A stretch of DNA of 21,266 nt, from NCBI GenBank assembly GCA_021464525.1, contig JADRCO010001215.1, positions 1-21,266 of the forward strand, given 5' to 3'. Numbering within the stretch: the stretch's first letter is position 1; each line of letters starts with the position of its first letter. Shown one piece after another: positions 9,801 through 20,578 of this stretch. The stretch comes from Rhizophagus sp. LPA8_4_AMF (Eukaryota; Glomeromycota; Glomeromycetes; Glomerales; Glomeraceae). The position numbers and the translations under genes are program-made. The notes beneath the pieces were generated by a model that saw only the letters and a list, made by a program, of their open reading frames with translations, made no database searches and had not been told where the DNA came from.

Positions 9801-11677
9801 ATAATAAATTTAACTTATTTATGATTTTCGTTTGTTTTAGCATCTTGTTATACATGAAATGATTATAAGAGCGTCTAAACGCATTTTACGCAGTCTTCTT
9901 CGTGAATTACCAATAACATATGTCCCATATTGTATTTCACATTTTTTGAATTGTTTACTCGGCACTGATTATAATCCCGATCCTCAACCGATGGTATCTG
10001 ATACTACCATTTGTATCGATAACCCTACTTATGCTTATCTTAATCTTACACCCTCATTGCTTTTACAACAAATTCGGGATACAGTACTTATTCGATTTCG
10101 TTATAGCCTATCTGAAAATTTTATTAGTGTAAATGTTCGTAAATTGCCACTTTTGAGAGAAATTTGTTTACGAGTAGGTATACAAATTGCTGCTCAAGGA
10201 TATCATTTTGTAAATGTGAAAAAGAAATCCAGGAAGAGACTTACAACTTTTTTACCAGATGATATTTTGAATTTAATACCCATAGTAAAGCAAGCTAATC
10301 CTAGAGTATGTTTAAAGATCAGAGCCTTTTTTTGTTATAAAATTATTATTTATTATGAAATATTCTTTAATTGAAAATCAAAAATCCAGAGTGTTTTCGC
10401 TGAAGAAACTTTCGAAGCTGGAAAATTAAGCATTGCAAGAGGTACATAACAATAATTTACTTAAGTAAGTTAACTCTATTAAATTTAATATTTTTTTTCT
10501 TTCATTCCAAGGCCATCGAGAACTTGGTGTTGATTTAATGGTGCAATCCTTAGCGTTACATGAACAAAGCTATGGATTTCTTCATCCAGCAACAGCAAAA
10601 TGTTATGCGGCATTAGCATTATATTTCTATCATCACGATGATATAGAAATGGCAATTGATTTTCAAAAGAAAGCAGTTGTCGTCTTTGAAAGGACTTGTG
10701 GTGTTGATAGCGTAGACGCAGTTCATAGTTACGTAAGTTGCAAATTTTTTAAATTATAGTTTAAATTAAAAGTTAATTATTAGGAATAAACAATATTTTC
10801 TTTTTTTTGTTCGATTTTAAGCTTCATCTTGGTCTTTTCGAAAATGCTGTTGGTAATACAGAGTTAGGTCTTCGCTATATGAGACATGCAATGTATTATT
10901 GGGAAATCATTTATGGTCTATTACATCCGGATGGTGCAACAGCCGATGTGATTATTAAACTTTATTATCATAAACTGTGAAATTTAGTCTATCATTCATT
11001 AAATTTTACTTACATTTTAGCAAAATGTCGGAATCATGCTGCAAAATATGAGAGATTTTGAAGGTAGTGTTAAATTTTTCGAACGTGCTAAAGACACAAA
11101 CGAAATAATTTTTGGAAAAAATAACGTAATCACGGGAGAATCGTAAGTTGAGTCATGTATTTTATTTTATGCTTTTTAATAAATTTATAATATATAACTT
11201 TAATTTTTAATAGATACCACTTGTTAGCGAAAGCTTTGGCATTTGCTGAAGATTTTAAAGCAGCATTAATTGCCGAAAAGTCTGCATACAATATTTTTCA
11301 CGCAATGGTAAGCAATGTAATAAAGACGGATCACTCGCATAAATATTATTAATTTTTAAACTACCATTTTTTAATTTAGTACGGTGCTGATCATCAAAAG
11401 ACGAAGGAAACTGAACTTTTATTAAAAGATCTTACCTCAAATGCCGTTCATAATGTATATATACTAAATATGAAATTAATCTTCATTTCGATATCTAATG
11501 TATTTGGAAATTTTATAGGCCAAGATGGCTTTACTTAAGAAACAAGATAAACAACCACAACCACAACCACTGCAACAACAGCAACGTAAACCTACACCAA
11601 GAATTCAGCTAAGAACCACACCGCATCATCTTAATGTTTCAACTCAAGTTAAAAAAAAGAAATTATCAAAAAAGTAA
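6813..11677 (+). CDS. CLU1: Clustered mitochondria protein (Clu1/CLUH, eIF3-associated)
   Basis: Exons are 6813-6977, 7037-7205, 7279-7416, 7489-7695, 7770-8540, 8613-8754, 8946-9000, 9066-9284, 9348-9536, 9616-9765, 9841-10305, 10390-10441, 10512-10732, 10822-10947, 11021-11142, 11214-11307, 11380-11454 and 11519-11677. They give 1172 aa, close to the family length. The Clu N-terminal/GSKIP-like part covers about 40-190 (VQEVRQWLTDSPETC, PYTEREARIH, LSGWNP). The Clu domain covers about 290-530 (YPWVVKQ, GIRTVNAIDVEGLYTLG), followed by GDDGRRYLFDLYRLNPIDIE. An eIF3-p135-type region follows at about 640-890, and TPR repeats at about 895-1110 (ALHEQSYGFLHP, AMYYWEIIYG). The tail is Gln/Pro- then Lys-rich. 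Known role: a cytosolic protein that binds mRNAs of nuclear-encoded mitochondrial proteins and keeps mitochondria dispersed. Confidence 0.93.
8541..8612 (+). other. 72-nt stopless in-frame intron of CLU1
   Basis: The stretch between CCAG and GAATTTTTCG is 24 codons long with no stop, so a plain reading frame runs straight through it. Splicing GTTTGG...TTCAAG out joins IVPG directly to IFRRQDDSS, which restores the conserved Clu segment (IIPGI followed by Q/E-rich residues). The retained version would add 24 hydrophobic and aromatic residues found in no Clu protein I know of. The donor GTTTGG is weak, so partial retention is possible. Confidence 0.75.
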
Positions 11678-12118
11678 CACATTGTTAATCAGAAGACAAT
11701 TTGGAGCTCATTTTAACTTAATTAAACAATTTTTATCTTAAAGTATTAATAATAAAAATCCAACTTTAAATAATATAAAAATATGCTTTGTTTTTAAGTT
11801 GATTTGATTTTTAAAGATAATTCTTTGCGTAGCGAGGATTCTTGATTAACATTAAGGACATGTAGGGGTACGTTATCAAATTTTAATTTTTACGGTGTCT
11901 GCAATCTCAGACTTGAATAAATATAATTAGTAGAAGTATTTGCACCATTCTAGACATTAGAGAAATCCGGAGGGAAAGAGTTATTTTCCTTTATTTAGTT
12001 TACGAAGTAAGTATTAATATACAAAATCGATGAAGGATCATTAAATGAAAGATAGAATATATTTAATTACTATAATAACAAAATTTCTAGATAAAATATT
12101 ACTATAAAAACTGCTATT
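11678..12118. other. Convergent intergenic region between CLU1 and NUP188
   Basis: This region holds the two 3' ends. AATAAA at 11751-11756 lies 74 nt after the CLU1 stop and is a candidate poly(A) signal. Minus-strand AATAAA (plus TTTATT, 11990-11995) lies about 124 nt past the NUP188 stop and could serve that gene. The stretch 11815-11985 is less AT-rich than its surroundings. I find no open frame or RNA structure in it. Confidence 0.5.
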
Positions 12119-15100
12119 CTAATTCATTATTCCTATAGTTTTGGTAAGAAAATTTGTTAAGTTCTGTAAAACCACTTCAAATGACTTTAATTCATTTTTT
12201 TCACTTACACCCATATCTAATAATTTTTTTACTACACGTGTTACTTTTAATAACCTTTCAAATACTTCAGTAAATAAATCTTCTACATCTTCCTTGTTTC
12301 TATCTTCAGAAAAGAAGCACGTAGTTAATTGAGAAGTTGCCAATACGAAACTCATCTCAATTATAATAATAGATGATTTCCAAGTAATTTGCCAGAATTT
12401 TAAATCACTAATACTATTAATATTATTAGTGTCAAGTATATATTCCCACAATTGAATTAAGGTCATGCCGTGATCTATTAATTCAAATAGTGTCGCAATT
12501 GTTGCTGGATCTTTATCTGATACTTTCATCAACGGTTCAAAATAAACAAGTAGATCTGACCATGACGGTATAGACATATGAAAAACATTATGCGATTCAG
12601 TTAGGATAATATAGGTAGCCAGTATATTTCTGTTAATTGATAAAAGTTTCTGTTGCACTCTTTGTAAAAATATATTCATTTCAGATCCTCCACTGTCTGA
12701 TGATGATGTTAAATCGATATCCGGTAAAACATTTTCAAATGCTAACTTAATTCCACCAGACAACAGGGTTGCTGATTGTTTTGTCTCTTCCGATATTAAA
12801 GGTATCATCACTCTTGAAGAATATTTTGGATGTGTGAAAAGATAAGTAAGTTTTGCCAAAAGTATTAGCAAAGGATCTTCATAATAAACTAAACATTCAC
12901 TTGCAATATCCAATTCTTGAGTATTTAAATGTATTGATAAATGATAAAATAATATTGTAATATATTGTATCTCCTCCAGTTTAAACATATTGGTAGGTAA
13001 TTCACATTCCATTGCTCGTTGAATTTGTTTCTTGTAAAGATTGATAAATCCAACAACGGATCTCAAGATAACACTCAAGTCTTTTCTCTCAACTGTTCGT
13101 AACATAGCAGTAATAACCGCTAACATTAAGCACCAAATTTTATGCCAATTCTCTACTAAATTTGGTTCAACTTTCCCTTCTTGTAATTCTGACGATAGCC
13201 TATTATTACAAAATGCCGCCATGACTCCATCTCTAAACAATTGCATCGCTCCAACCGGAAAATTCGCCAATGTCAGTAGAAAATATATTACCCCATCAGA
13301 AAATTTAGGTCTATTTTTCCATGGTACTGACATTGAATAAACAAACATTTCTAAAAGTAAGTTAATAATTTTTTTTTCAGTAAGTATACCTAAACATATT
13401 GAAGGATATGGATTACATAATGGTTGTACAAGATATTCTAGTGCTGTTAATACTATTAAAATGTCTTCTTCCCGATTTTCATCAATCCCATCTTTTTTAG
13501 TCATTGAAACTAAAAATTCGCATAATTCTGAAAGGAGCGATTGACAACTTTTTTGAAATTGTGCCAACACTTTATCATTACTTTTTAATATAATATTAGA
13601 ATCATGAAGCGCTCGTAAACATAATATAAATGATTGTAAAATTGGCCGATAAGTTTTGGATGTAAAATGATTTTCATCCAAATTTTGTATCGGATTAATA
13701 ACACTAGTAAGACCATTATACAATGATGTAACTAATTCAGCATAAAGAATTATTCTATCCCGAGTTTGATCTTTTGAAATTATAAGTTGTTCCATTGAAT
13801 GTAATAATAAATCTGCAAGATCGTCACGAATAGTAATTTCAACATTATGCCCACGGCGAATTTCTTCCACAAGTCGTTCTGCGGTCATCCCAAGTATTAA
13901 CTGAGATATATCGTTTTTCCGTTCAGTGATCCAAAATCCATCAGATAGTATATAAGATGCGATTTCTATAAAATATTTCCAAGATTTAAAAAGAACCACC
14001 TGAGCGTTTATTTTTGACATATTATGAGATTCTTCAAAGGATGATTGGTTGATATTCGTAAACTTGTCAAGACAAAATTTTAACATATCTTCTTCGAGAA
14101 CCTCTTGGAGAATTTCTCTTATTCCCTCTGCAGTTAACGATTTGAAAAATTCGCTACGACTTTTATTTCCTTTATTCCTCATCTGGTTTGCAACAAGACA
14201 AAGTTCACGACCCAACAACCGGAATAAAAAACCTTTAATATTTTGTCCACACCAAATTTTTTCAACATTAGCGGTTGATCTACTAGAAACAGTTCCTTGA
14301 GATAATCCGAATGATTCATTTTCCTGTGATCCATTATCGTACAATTTCATACGTAATATTTCTGATATACTATCCCATAATTCATTATTTTCACGTATTT
14401 TTTTTAAAATTATGAATTCACCTTTACGAACATTTTCCCATAATGTATTTAGGAATCGTACAGCAGCAAGAAGCACTCTTGATTCATCAGCATAGACTTT
14501 TTTCCAATCTCTCAAAAGATCAATAATAACATCAATAATATTAACTGAAAGTTTAATTTTCTTTCTTTTACCTGTTTCTTTCCCTTTACCTTTACGGTCT
14601 AACTGCCTAGAAATTAAATCAATCCCACCAAAAATTGACAATCCAACATGAATCTTGGTTGAAACTGTAAAGAAATCCAAAATAGCTACTCGTAAATCTT
14701 TAACATTAATTTCAGACGTAAATCGATCTATGAATTTATTATATACAATTATTGTTTCAGTTTCATTACCAAAGAGTCCACTTAAAGATGATTGAAATAG
14801 TATAGATGTATCAGAACATGAAAAGAGCAGTGTCATCAATTCGCAAGATAAAATAGAAACTCCCAAGCTATGCGGATATGATACGTATGAAGAAATAATC
14901 ATAATCAACTCTTTATTAAAGTTGACATTTGTCCTGTCTAATATTGTTAACTCTAGCCAAGAAATTTCCGAAGTTTTTAACTTATGAACTCTAAATAATC
15001 TTAAAAGAAATGCTAAGGCCAATTCCAACAATACGTCGGATTTTTCCAACCGAGAGTCGATTGTCCTTTCATTATTAATAGAGAAATTTTTATTGTTTTT

Positions 15101-17718
15101 AATAATGTAGAATAAGGGTGAAATATGATATAAACCTTCATTCATCATAAAATGATTCCATAAGTATTCCTGAAGAGGGTTTCGTAAAGGATCTTTTGTT
15201 ATATCTATTATAGGATCATAATAATTAGGAAGTTCGGACCCCGGAGGGCAACCTAACAAAATTTTATTGAAAATATTCAAACACTTGATTCCAATTTGAA
15301 TATGCTCTAGCTCATCTTTGTACCTCCAACGGTCATAGGATACAAAAATAACATTTAGGATATAAGAGGTAAAAGAAAGAAGAATGTCCTTTAAGTCATC
15401 TTGATCCTGTTTCAAATCGAAATCATCCATATGACTAAAGAATTCAATAGCGAGATCTAAAACAGCTATCGTTATTGGATAACGACCTACAACACATTCT
15501 TGCTGTAACAATAGATGATGTAATTTACATACAAATTGTGAATTATCGTCCATCCAATCATTCGAAGTTAAATTTGGTAAAAATCCCGATTTTAAAAGAT
15601 ATGACAAGATCCTACTATTAAAATACGGTAATAATACTTTCACACATTGTAATCCTGCAGTAACGAAATCGAGGGCATCAGGAACGTTATTCATAATATA
15701 TTCGATAATCGCAAAGATTGTAAATGCAAGATCATTATGAGGTTTATTATCTTGAAAGCATGTCTCCAAATGATTCAATATTTTTTCAATCAAATCCGGA
15801 GAGTTAGATAAAAGTGCGTATACAAGTTGCAATATTTCCTTGATTCGAAACGTAGTTGGATCATCGGTTAAACTAGGATCATAATCAAAAGGGTTCCTTC
15901 CTTGTATTAAAGGGAATGATTCCAACATCTCCAAAAAAAGTTGCCATCCAGAATATTTAAATTTCCATTGAACTAATTTATTTCCATTGATTTGTTCAAT
16001 CACGTAACCGGCTGTATTTTCTGGAATGGTAAATGCATCTTGATAAACATTTTCAAAAAGCTTGATTGGCTGTTTAGCATAAACTATATTTTCATTACTT
16101 ATATCAAATTTAAGTTGTTCATCTCTAACCAAATAACAACACTGACGAAAATTTTCCAATAATACAAATATTTCCTCGGCCGAATCCCTGTCACCAGATA
16201 ATGCAGTATATAATCGCATTAATGGGTGAAAATTTTGAGGAAATCTAGAAATCGCCCAATCAAATAAAGAAATTCGTTTTTCATAAAAGGAGTCCTCCTT
16301 AAAGAATTCACTGCATGGACCACCTTCAACAAATATTTGTGCAAAACACTCCACTAGGAGTTGATGCTTTGGAATCTCTTGTATTTTAAATGCTTCAAAT
16401 ATTGAAATAAAATAAGTTTTAAAAATTTTCTTGTATCCCTTTACGTTTAATTCCTCTGGTCTGAAACATGGACCTTTAAAAATATAATAAATAGAATCTA
16501 AAACATTCAAATCATAAGCTTTTGCGGCATTTGCTGAAATCATACTATTAAAGTAACTTTCTAGATCTTCGTATTCATTTGGCCAATTTGTTTCATCATA
16601 AAAATGCTGTATATGAGTTAAATATGAAGCCCATAACCAGAGAAATATTCCATTAGAAGGATCATTATCCATATTTAATGCCATCTCAGTGACTCTTCTA
16701 ACATCATTTGATGAAGCTGCTCGTTTATTTTTTGCATGAACAGATGGAAAAATTTCTGTGAAATTGAATTCAACTAGAGTCATTATGACTATAAGAATTT
16801 GAGTAAAATGATTGACTTGAGCTAACATGTCATGTCCATTCGAGTCGATATGCAGCGTAAGGAATTGATTATATCCAAATTTTGTTTGCATACAATGAGT
16901 CAAAAATATCGTCAAATATTTTTTTGTTGATTGTTCAGAAATTTGTCCCTTATATATCAAACATAATAATTCTAATAATTCTATTTGTTCTTTAATATAT
17001 TGACTTGAAAAACTAAAATCTTTCATACTTTCTGGTATGAATGCTTGTACACCAATATCAGCCAGATCTTGAAATTGATCAAATATTCGATCCATAAATT
17101 CATCTAGATCAAGATTACTTATAAAATCTTCTGCTGAATCATAATAATACCAATTTGTATCTTCATAATAGTAAAATAATATACTCAAAATCTTAATTAA
17201 ATTAAGACGTTCTTCATAATAAAATTCTATTAATTTTGATAAATATTCTTCATCATCAAACTTATTATAATCATCATATTCTGATTCGAAACTCTTCATC
17301 AAAAAGTGTGTTTCTCGCACGTTCAACTGAAGGGCTTCACTAGCTAAACCTTGTAAAGTACCATCATTTTTAACATTCGTGTTATCAAAACAATCCAAAC
17401 ACACATTTAGTGATGAGCTGTGATATTTTATTATTTCTTTCATAGCATTAGGCGGACAGCGTATGTCTGCTTTTTCTAAAGCAAAACGTAAAGCTCGAAA
17501 GGATCTGTTAAGTTAAAAGTAAAAAAATAAGTAACTTATTTATCGTGCTAGACTAAGAACTAATAAAATATAACAATATAAAAAAGAAAAAAAAAGAAAC
17601 TCAACCGTTTATAACGGTCAAACACCGCTGGATTAACAGAAAGATCTGACAAACTTTTCACAGTTCCAGTACTCTCGCCATTTTTACGGGAAAAATTATT
17701 TAAAGATAATAAGGACAT
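12119..17718 (-). CDS. NUP188: Nucleoporin Nup188, large scaffold of the nuclear pore inner ring
   Basis: There are two exons on the minus strand, 17718-17606 and 17504-12119. They are joined by a 101-nt phase-2 GT-AG intron and give 1832 aa, within the Nup188 range (about 1650-1860). The N-terminus matches Nup188 best. FYYEERLNLIKIL near 132-150 corresponds to the YYYEER block of the human protein. YIKEQIELLELLCLIY corresponds to its REQSMLLEIIFLYY block, and IFLWLWASYL to its LLAWALL helix. The rest is leucine-rich helical sequence without FG repeats, as expected of a stacked alpha-solenoid. Known role: with Nup93 and other inner-ring nucleoporins it shapes the pore channel. The paralogue Nup192/Nup205 is the main alternative, but the N-terminal blocks fit it less well. 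Adjacent CLU1 has 17 introns; this gene has one. Confidence 0.8.
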
Positions 17719-18080
17719 GATTATTCTACTATGTAAAATCTCTAAGAGCGAGTTTGGTGCAATATCATATTTTGCCTATCAGAATGTAGATCCTAATTTA
17801 CAATGATAATCCTAATTACGTAATATTCTCTCTTTTTTTTATCTTTGTTCACTTTTAGATTATTAATTACGATAAACAACGCGAAAAAAGGACATAAATG
17901 ATTTATTTATTTAATAACTATTATATTTTCAAGTAGTTAACGCGACGGATGAAAAGAAAAGAATACAAGAAGAGAAAAAATCAAAAAGAGAAGAAAACTT
18001 AAACAATTAAAACATATTCTAAAGGAAAGTACTAATAGAGAGCTAAGACTAATAAAGAACTAGGAGAATTATCAAGAAGC
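17719..18080. promoter_or_regulatory. NUP188 upstream region and 3' flank of the LAPTM4-like gene
   Basis: Both flanking genes lie on the minus strand, so this 362-bp spacer holds the end of the LAPTM4-like transcript and the NUP188 promoter. Minus-strand AATAAA (plus TTTATT, 17902-17907) is a candidate poly(A) signal about 175 nt past the 18081 stop. A purine-rich A/G tract covers about 17948-17998. No reading frame is supported here. Confidence 0.45.
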
Positions 18081-19064
18081 TTATTGCTTATTATCGGTTG
18101 GGTTTTGAATATTTGAAGCAGCTTTTGAATCAACAGAAGGAACGGAATCATAAGCAGGTGGAGGAACAACGGTGTAAGCAGGAACAGGAGTATAGTATAC
18201 AATATAACTTGATCCTCCAATATCACCATATTGTTTTTCAACCTTAAGTCTTTGATAATAAGCCCAAACTGCCATACAAAAATGAAGCTATCAAAAAAAA
18301 AAAATAGTTGTCAGATAAGTAAATAAATTATAAATTACTATAAAAAAACTTTTTTTTTTTATTAAAATTACTCACGTCAATTATACAACTTATTGCAAGC
18401 ATAACGACCATTGTTGAAACGGATTTAATATACCAATTCACACAAGCTCCTAAATCCATATCAATATCAGGTTCTTCAATTAATTGTTCACAAACATCTT
18501 TATTAAAATAAAATGCTACAACTGAAAATACGATTGAAACTGTGAACCCTAACATAAGTTGCCACCAATAGAACATGGCATAAATTCTAACATATTTAGC
18601 GTTATTCTAAATTCAAAATTTTCATTTAGCACATTAAATATATTTAATATGTAATAAAACAAATCATTTTATAGTTAAGAATGCTTGCCTTTAATACACC
18701 AGCGATACCAGCGATACAGGCGAAAGTAGCAGCTAAATAGTATGTAGATAAAACACTGTAAAAGAACCCAAAGTTACCCGCCAAGATCGATAAATGATAC
18801 GCATTGGATAAATAAGATAACTGTGAAATAAAAAATGAAATAAACAAATATAATACAGTATATTAATCAAGAAACTACTTAATAAATATAACTTTTCAAT
18901 GAATACTTACAGTCCCAAGAGAGGCTAATATAAGAGTCCCAGTCCTAAATTTTTATACAAAATATCTTTTAAGTTCAGGTAAATAATGATCGTTATTTCA
19001 ACTTTATAAAATCTTTAAAATTGCTTTACCTAAGACCAATACAGAAGCAACATTTAGACAACAT
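18081..19064 (-). CDS. Four-helix membrane protein, LAPTM4/Mtp-like, with a C-terminal PPxY motif
   Basis: Five minus-strand exons, 19064-19030, 18944-18911, 18820-18689, 18606-18376 and 18287-18081, give 212 aa. The N-terminus CCFCIGLRTGTLILAS resembles the Cys-rich lead and RTGT-I-L-G start of helix 1 in LAPTM4. Hydrophobic helices lie at about 12-35, 42-66, 76-101 and 127-154, with an acidic, Cys-containing loop (about 103-123) between helices 3 and 4. The cytosolic tail carries PPPAY at 186-190, a PPxY motif of the type bound by Nedd4/Rsp5 WW domains, again as in LAPTM4. The order RTGT, four helices, PPxY suggests an endosomal/lysosomal membrane protein. The family call rests on short motifs; a fungus-specific tetraspan family is the alternative. 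Its start codon lies 173 bp from the divergent PARG-like gene. Confidence 0.62.
18607..18688 (-). other. GC-AG intron in the LAPTM4-like gene
   Basis: The minus-strand donor is TTAAAG then GCAAGC, and the acceptor is GAATTTAG. The GC donor sits in the AG|GCAAG context typical of the minor GC-AG class. Removing it joins GVLK to NNAKYVRIYAMFYWW in phase 0 with no gap. No GT donor nearby keeps the frame. Confidence 0.8.
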
Positions 19065-19237
19065 GGTATTCAGGCTTTGAAATAAATAATTAAAATAGGA
19101 AATAGGAAGTAAAAATCTAAAAACGAAAATGTCATAGAATGTACAAATTTAATAAACATCCGGCGCAGCATAGCAAGGGTCAAAGTTTTTCCGAGCGCCA
19201 CAACTAAAGTTCTGGCTCATCTTCGGCTTTAACTGTA
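19065..19237. promoter_or_regulatory. Short divergent promoter between the LAPTM4-like and PARG-like genes
   Basis: Only 173 bp separate the two start codons. The middle (about 19158-19225) is much less AT-rich than its surroundings. It contains GGCGC at 19162-19166 and its inverse GCGCC at 19195-19199. The half nearest the LAPTM4-like gene is A-rich. No known factor site is recognised with confidence. Confidence 0.45.
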
Positions 19238-20578
19238 ATGGAGACATTTTTTTCATCAATCGACCTTCCAAATTATGATCCTGATAATTGGGATATAACA
19301 TTCTTGATGTTATCTCGTCCGTGTAAATCATTTAATGATATCATTAAATTAATTACATTTTTTTCTTCAATAGATTATACATCAGAATCATCTCTGTTAA
19401 CTTTATTCAGCGGAAATGAGGAGAATTCACCTAAATTAGATCAAAAACATTATGAAGAGATAGTATTTCCCGAATTGATTAATATAGCATTAGAATTACC
19501 TAAACATTTTCCTTGTGGTAAAATAATTTCAAATGATACTCATGAAAAAACGGAAGGATTTGAAAAAATATTTTTAACACGGAGAAAAATTAATTGTTTG
19601 TTATCACACATGTTCTTATGTACTATGTCGGATAAGAAAACCCATCTAGGATCATTTGAAGAATGGAATTCAAGTGAATTACCTTCCGCCAAACTTTATT
19701 TAAAAGTATTAATGATTTATTTTAATAGAATAATAACAAATAATTACGAAGTTGATATGAATGATGAGATGATAATATATCATAAATCATTAAGTGACGA
19801 TATGATTCCGATATGGGCAAATTCAAATATTTCTTTAATAAATTCGATTAAAACAAATACTTCTGATATTCCTGGTAAATTTGATGAGGTTGAAATTGAT
19901 CCATCAAATAAATTAATTGGATTTGGAAAGTCTGGTACAGCAGAAGAAATTTTATTTGGTTGTTCACCAGAATTATGTGTTCTTACATTATTTTGTAATT
20001 CAATGTCAAATAAAGAAACTATATTAATTAAAAATGTTAAAAAGGTAATACAACATTCAGGATATGGTCCATTTAAGGTTAAATATAAACATGAAATTGA
20101 AAATTGGTGGAAATTGTCAAATCAAAAAGTAAGATATATTATTGCTATGGATGCATCTGAATTTGATCATATTGATTCATTAAAAAATTCTTTAATATTA
20201 CAATTACAAGATAATTCATTAATTAGAGAATTAAATAAAGCCTATTGTGGATTTTCTTGGAATCAAAATTTCAAAAATATTAAAGATATTGGTATTGGAT
20301 TTTGGGGATGTGGTACTTTTGGTGGTGATAAAGATATTAAATTTGTTATTCAATGGATTGCAGCTTCTCAAATTAATAATAATAATATGAAATTAATTAT
20401 ATATGCTTTTAATAATATTGATTATGAACAAAGAATTATAAGATTTATTGAAAAATATAAAAACTCTTTAATAAAAGACCTATGGAAATTACTTAAAAAT
20501 TATGAAAATTATATTATAAATTTTAATGATAATGAAGACCAAATTTTATCTTTATGTACCTGGGCTTCTAAAACTTGA
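19238..20578 (+). CDS. Poly(ADP-ribose) glycohydrolase (PARG)-like protein with a divergent catalytic loop
   Basis: Single exon of 446 aa, about the size of the catalytic part of animal PARG. PARG landmarks in order: LTRRKINCLLSHMFLCT (about 114-130), IDPSNKLIGFG (220-230), AEEI (235-238), SGYG in the Tyr-bearing segment, RELNKAYCGF (330-339) and FWGCGTFGGD (355-364). PARG cuts poly(ADP-ribose) chains to free ADP-ribose, with a Glu of the GGG-X-QEE signature as acid. Here GGG is GFG, QEE is AEE, the loop between them is about three residues shorter, and VDFAN is IDPSN. Both Glu (236, 237), the Asp (221) and the Asn (224) remain. Activity may be kept, altered or lost. The gene has no introns and very AT-rich codons, unlike CLU1, which would suit a recently duplicated or fast-evolving family member. 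No targeting signal is evident. Confidence 0.85.
   Translation: METFFSSIDLPNYDPDNWDITFLMLSRPCKSFNDIIKLITFFSSIDYTSESSLLTLFSGNEENSPKLDQKHYEEIVFPELINIALELPKHFPCGKIISNDTHEKTEGFEKIFLTRRKINCLLSHMFLCTMSDKKTHLGSFEEWNSSELPSAKLYLKVLMIYFNRIITNNYEVDMNDEMIIYHKSLSDDMIPIWANSNISLINSIKTNTSDIPGKFDEVEIDPSNKLIGFGKSGTAEEILFGCSPELCVLTLFCNSMSNKETILIKNVKKVIQHSGYGPFKVKYKHEIENWWKLSNQKVRYIIAMDASEFDHIDSLKNSLILQLQDNSLIRELNKAYCGFSWNQNFKNIKDIGIGFWGCGTFGGDKDIKFVIQWIAASQINNNNMKLIIYAFNNIDYEQRIIRFIEKYKNSLIKDLWKLLKNYENYIINFNDNEDQILSLCTWASKT

Noticed and set aside
19149..19331. A 60-codon minus-strand frame over the LAPTM4/PARG promoter and PARG start
   Set aside because: It overlaps a well-supported PARG-like start on the other strand and shows no recognisable motif.
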